From NCBI GenBank assembly GCA_947630775.1, contig CANRIY010000023.1, forward strand, positions 1 through 17,727: DNA of 17,727 nt. Reading direction: 5' to 3'. Position numbers and translations under genes: made by a program. Below, piece after piece: positions 16,309 through 17,727 of the stretch. Each line of letters opens with the position of its first letter. Position 1 is the first letter of the stretch. The DNA is from an uncultured Clostridia bacterium (GTDB lineage: Bacteria; Bacillota; Clostridia; Christensenellales; Borkfalkiaceae). Below the pieces are notes generated by a model. It had not been told where the DNA came from and made no database searches. It saw only the letters and a program-made list of their open reading frames with translations.

Positions 16309-16911
16309 TTATGACTGTTTTTGGGAAGAGGAGCTCTCTTGCTCCCTGATCCGTCTGAGCCAGCATCTTCGGCACATTGCGACGTACCGCTCGTTTCCGC
16401 CGATACAGATCTGGGAACCTTCCGTGAGGATCTTCCCCTCTCCGTCGAGGCGGGCATTCACGGTCGCCTTTGCGCCGCAGGTACACACCGACTTGATCTC
16501 GCTGATGGAGCCTGCGATCTCAAAGAGCCGCTTGCTCCCGGGGAACAAATGCGTCGTAAAGTCCGTGGAGAGCCCGAAACAGAGCACGGGGACATCCTTT
16601 TCAATCACGATATCCGCAAGTTCATCCACCTGTTCTGGGGCCAAAAACTGGCATTCGTCCACGATGATGACATTGCAGTCCGAATATTTGTCGGTGTACA
16701 GATCGTAGAGGTTCTCGTCCTGCCGAATGGCGATCGCGTCCTGTTTGAGCCCGATCCTCGATCTCACCAGCGTGGCGCCGTCCCGCGTGTCGATCGCGGG
16801 CTTGAGAAGAAGGACTTTCATGTTCCGTTCTTCGTAATTGAATTTTGTGATGAGCGCCTGCGCCGTTTTGGAGCACCCCATCGCCCCGAACTTGAAATAT
16901 AACTTTGCCAT
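16309..16911 (-). CDS. tdk: Thymidine kinase (type II, E. coli-like)
   Basis: This cytosolic salvage enzyme phosphorylates thymidine (and deoxyuridine) with ATP. The ATG at 16911 gives 200 residues starting MAKLYFKFG, which matches the usual start of the family. An upstream in-frame TTG (16953) would overlap the phosphorylase stop codon and adds nothing conserved. From the ATG: ATP loop GAMGCSKT (9-16), TLVRSRIGL (47-55), catalytic base region VDECQFL with Glu86, CFGLSTDF (111-118), and zinc site CTC (143-145) with CRRC (180-183). GGNERYVAMC carries the substrate-contacting Tyr176. The ATP loop has Ser in place of the second Gly of the classic GxxxxGK[ST]. No clear ribosome site is visible. 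It sits 38 bp after the phosphorylase and 34 bp before the endonuclease gene. Confidence 0.92.
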   Translation of the reverse strand: MAKLYFKFGAMGCSKTAQALITKFNYEERNMKVLLLKPAIDTRDGATLVRSRIGLKQDAIAIRQDENLYDLYTDKYSDCNVIIVDECQFLAPEQVDELADIVIEKDVPVLCFGLSTDFTTHLFPGSKRLFEIAGSISEIKSVCTCGAKATVNARLDGEGKILTEGSQICIGGNERYVAMCRRCWLRRIREQESSSSQKQS

Positions 16912-16949
16912 AGTAAGATTTTGATGAACCCGAAAATTCCGTGCCCCGT

Positions 16950-17727
16950 TCAATCGACGACGTCGTAAATGAGCGGTTCTTCTTCGGGAATTTCCTCCTT
17001 GATGACGGTTGCCGCAAGAAGTTTTTGTGCTGCGGCGGGAAAGAGCGCTTCGTCGTTTGCGTAGAGCGTTGCGATCTCCTCACCCCGTTCGACGCAGTCC
17101 CCCGTCTTTTTCCTCAGAATGATCCCCGCGCTGTAATCGATGGCGTCCTCCGCCGTATTGCGTCCCGCGCCGAGCGCAAGGCTCGCAAGCCCGTATGCCT
17201 CGGTATCGACCGTAGAGATGTAGCCTCTCTCCGTGCTCCTGACCGCATACGAAAATTTTGCCTTTTTGAATTGATCGGGGTCGGCGATCAAGCTCGCGTC
17301 GCCACCCTGCGCGGCGACCGTCTCCATGAGCTTTTTGAGCGCGCTTCCGTCGAGGATCGCCTCTTTTGCGAGCCCGATACATTTCGCGGGCGTCCCCTTC
17401 CCCGCAAGCGAGAGCATATAGCCCGCAAGCGTCAGACAAACTTCGGTAAGATCCTCGGGCCCCCTTCCGTTCAGCGTTTCGACCGCCTCGATGACTTCGA
17501 GGGAATTCCCGATCGCATTTCCGAGCGGTCTGTCCATATTCGTGATGAGGGCGACCATCTTTTTGCCCGCATTTTTGCCGATATCGACCATGAGGCGGGC
17601 AAGCTCCCTGCTCTTTTCGACGGTCTTCATGAAGGAGCCGCTGCCCGTTTTCACGTCGAGGACGATACAGTCGTCGTCTGCGGCGAGCTTTTTCCCCATG
17701 ATGCTTGCGGCAATGAGCGGCATGCTG
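16950..17727 (-). CDS. pdp: Pyrimidine-nucleoside phosphorylase, C-terminal part (cut by window edge)
   Basis: The visible 259 codons are the C-terminal part of a protein that is normally about 430-440 residues; the start lies beyond the window. It catalyses reversible phosphorolysis of uridine, thymidine or deoxyuridine to the base and (deoxy)ribose 1-phosphate in the cytosol. Counting from the Met encoded at 17723, recognisable blocks are PLIAASIMGKK (2-12), DVKTGSGSFM (23-32, phosphate/substrate region), TNMDRPLGNAIGNSLEV (61-77), GPEDLTE (88-94) and the C-terminal swivelling domain (about 160-245, including DYSAGIILRKKTGD). The TNMDRPLGNAIGN pattern fits Gram-positive Pdp better than E. 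coli DeoA, so broad pyrimidine specificity is likely. It is followed after 38 bp by the thymidine kinase gene, placing breakdown and rescue of thymidine side by side. Confidence 0.93.
   Translation of the reverse strand, partial: SMPLIAASIMGKKLAADDDCIVLDVKTGSGSFMKTVEKSRELARLMVDIGKNAGKKMVALITNMDRPLGNAIGNSLEVIEAVETLNGRGPEDLTEVCLTLAGYMLSLAGKGTPAKCIGLAKEAILDGSALKKLMETVAAQGGDASLIADPDQFKKAKFSYAVRSTERGYISTVDTEAYGLASLALGAGRNTAEDAIDYSAGIILRKKTGDCVERGEEIATLYANDEALFPAAAQKLLAATVIKEEIPEEEPLIYDVVD

Noticed and set aside
16309..16953. Longer thymidine kinase starting at TTG 16953
   Set aside because: The extra 14 residues are not family-like, the codon overlaps the phosphorylase stop, and MAKLYFKFG at 16911 aligns with normal Tdk starts.

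Overview
Every convincing gene in this window lies on the minus strand, so transcription runs from high to low coordinates. The sequence looks like a Gram-positive Bacillota of the class Clostridia, possibly an uncultured gut lineage near Christensenellales. The reasons are strong AGGAGG-type ribosome binding sites, four lipoprotein signal peptides, tandem Ig-like domains of the atrophied bacterial Ig type, a Pdp-type pyrimidine phosphorylase, and GC-rich palindromic intergenic repeats of a kind common in gut Clostridia. The order-level guess is weak. GC content looks close to half by eye.

In transcription order, the first block (17727 to 13510) is a tight group: the 3' part of a pyrimidine-nucleoside phosphorylase, a thymidine kinase, a secreted endonuclease I fused to accessory domains, and a small lipoprotein of unknown function. 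Gaps are 29 to 38 bp, so this is probably one operon. It joins extracellular DNA cutting to intracellular thymidine metabolism.

A 143-bp AT-rich gap holds a well-formed sigma-A promoter (13376-13404). The second block (13366 to 459) starts with an RDD-family membrane protein. A CUT1-type sugar ABC transporter follows: an ATPase with an unusual acidic tail and two permeases, with 2-bp and 12-bp gaps between the transporter genes. After a 171-bp gap filled by GC-rich palindromic and tandem repeats comes the solute-binding lipoprotein. It is followed by a second nuclease, a lipoprotein with a staphylococcal-nuclease-like domain and two probable OB-folds, and then a 1720-residue lipoprotein built of alternating Ig-like and beta-sandwich modules plus one probable OB-fold. 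A strong intrinsic terminator (381-415) ends this block. The final 380 bases are non-coding and carry a near-perfect 103-bp direct repeat and a short tandem array.

Read together, two extracellular nucleases, multi-module surface lipoproteins, an ABC importer and deoxynucleoside enzymes suggest a locus for scavenging extracellular DNA. This is an inference from neighbourhood. The transporter belongs to a carbohydrate family and nothing in its sequence reveals its substrate. The nuclease and the giant lipoprotein do appear to share a beta-sandwich module, which supports a link between the two blocks.
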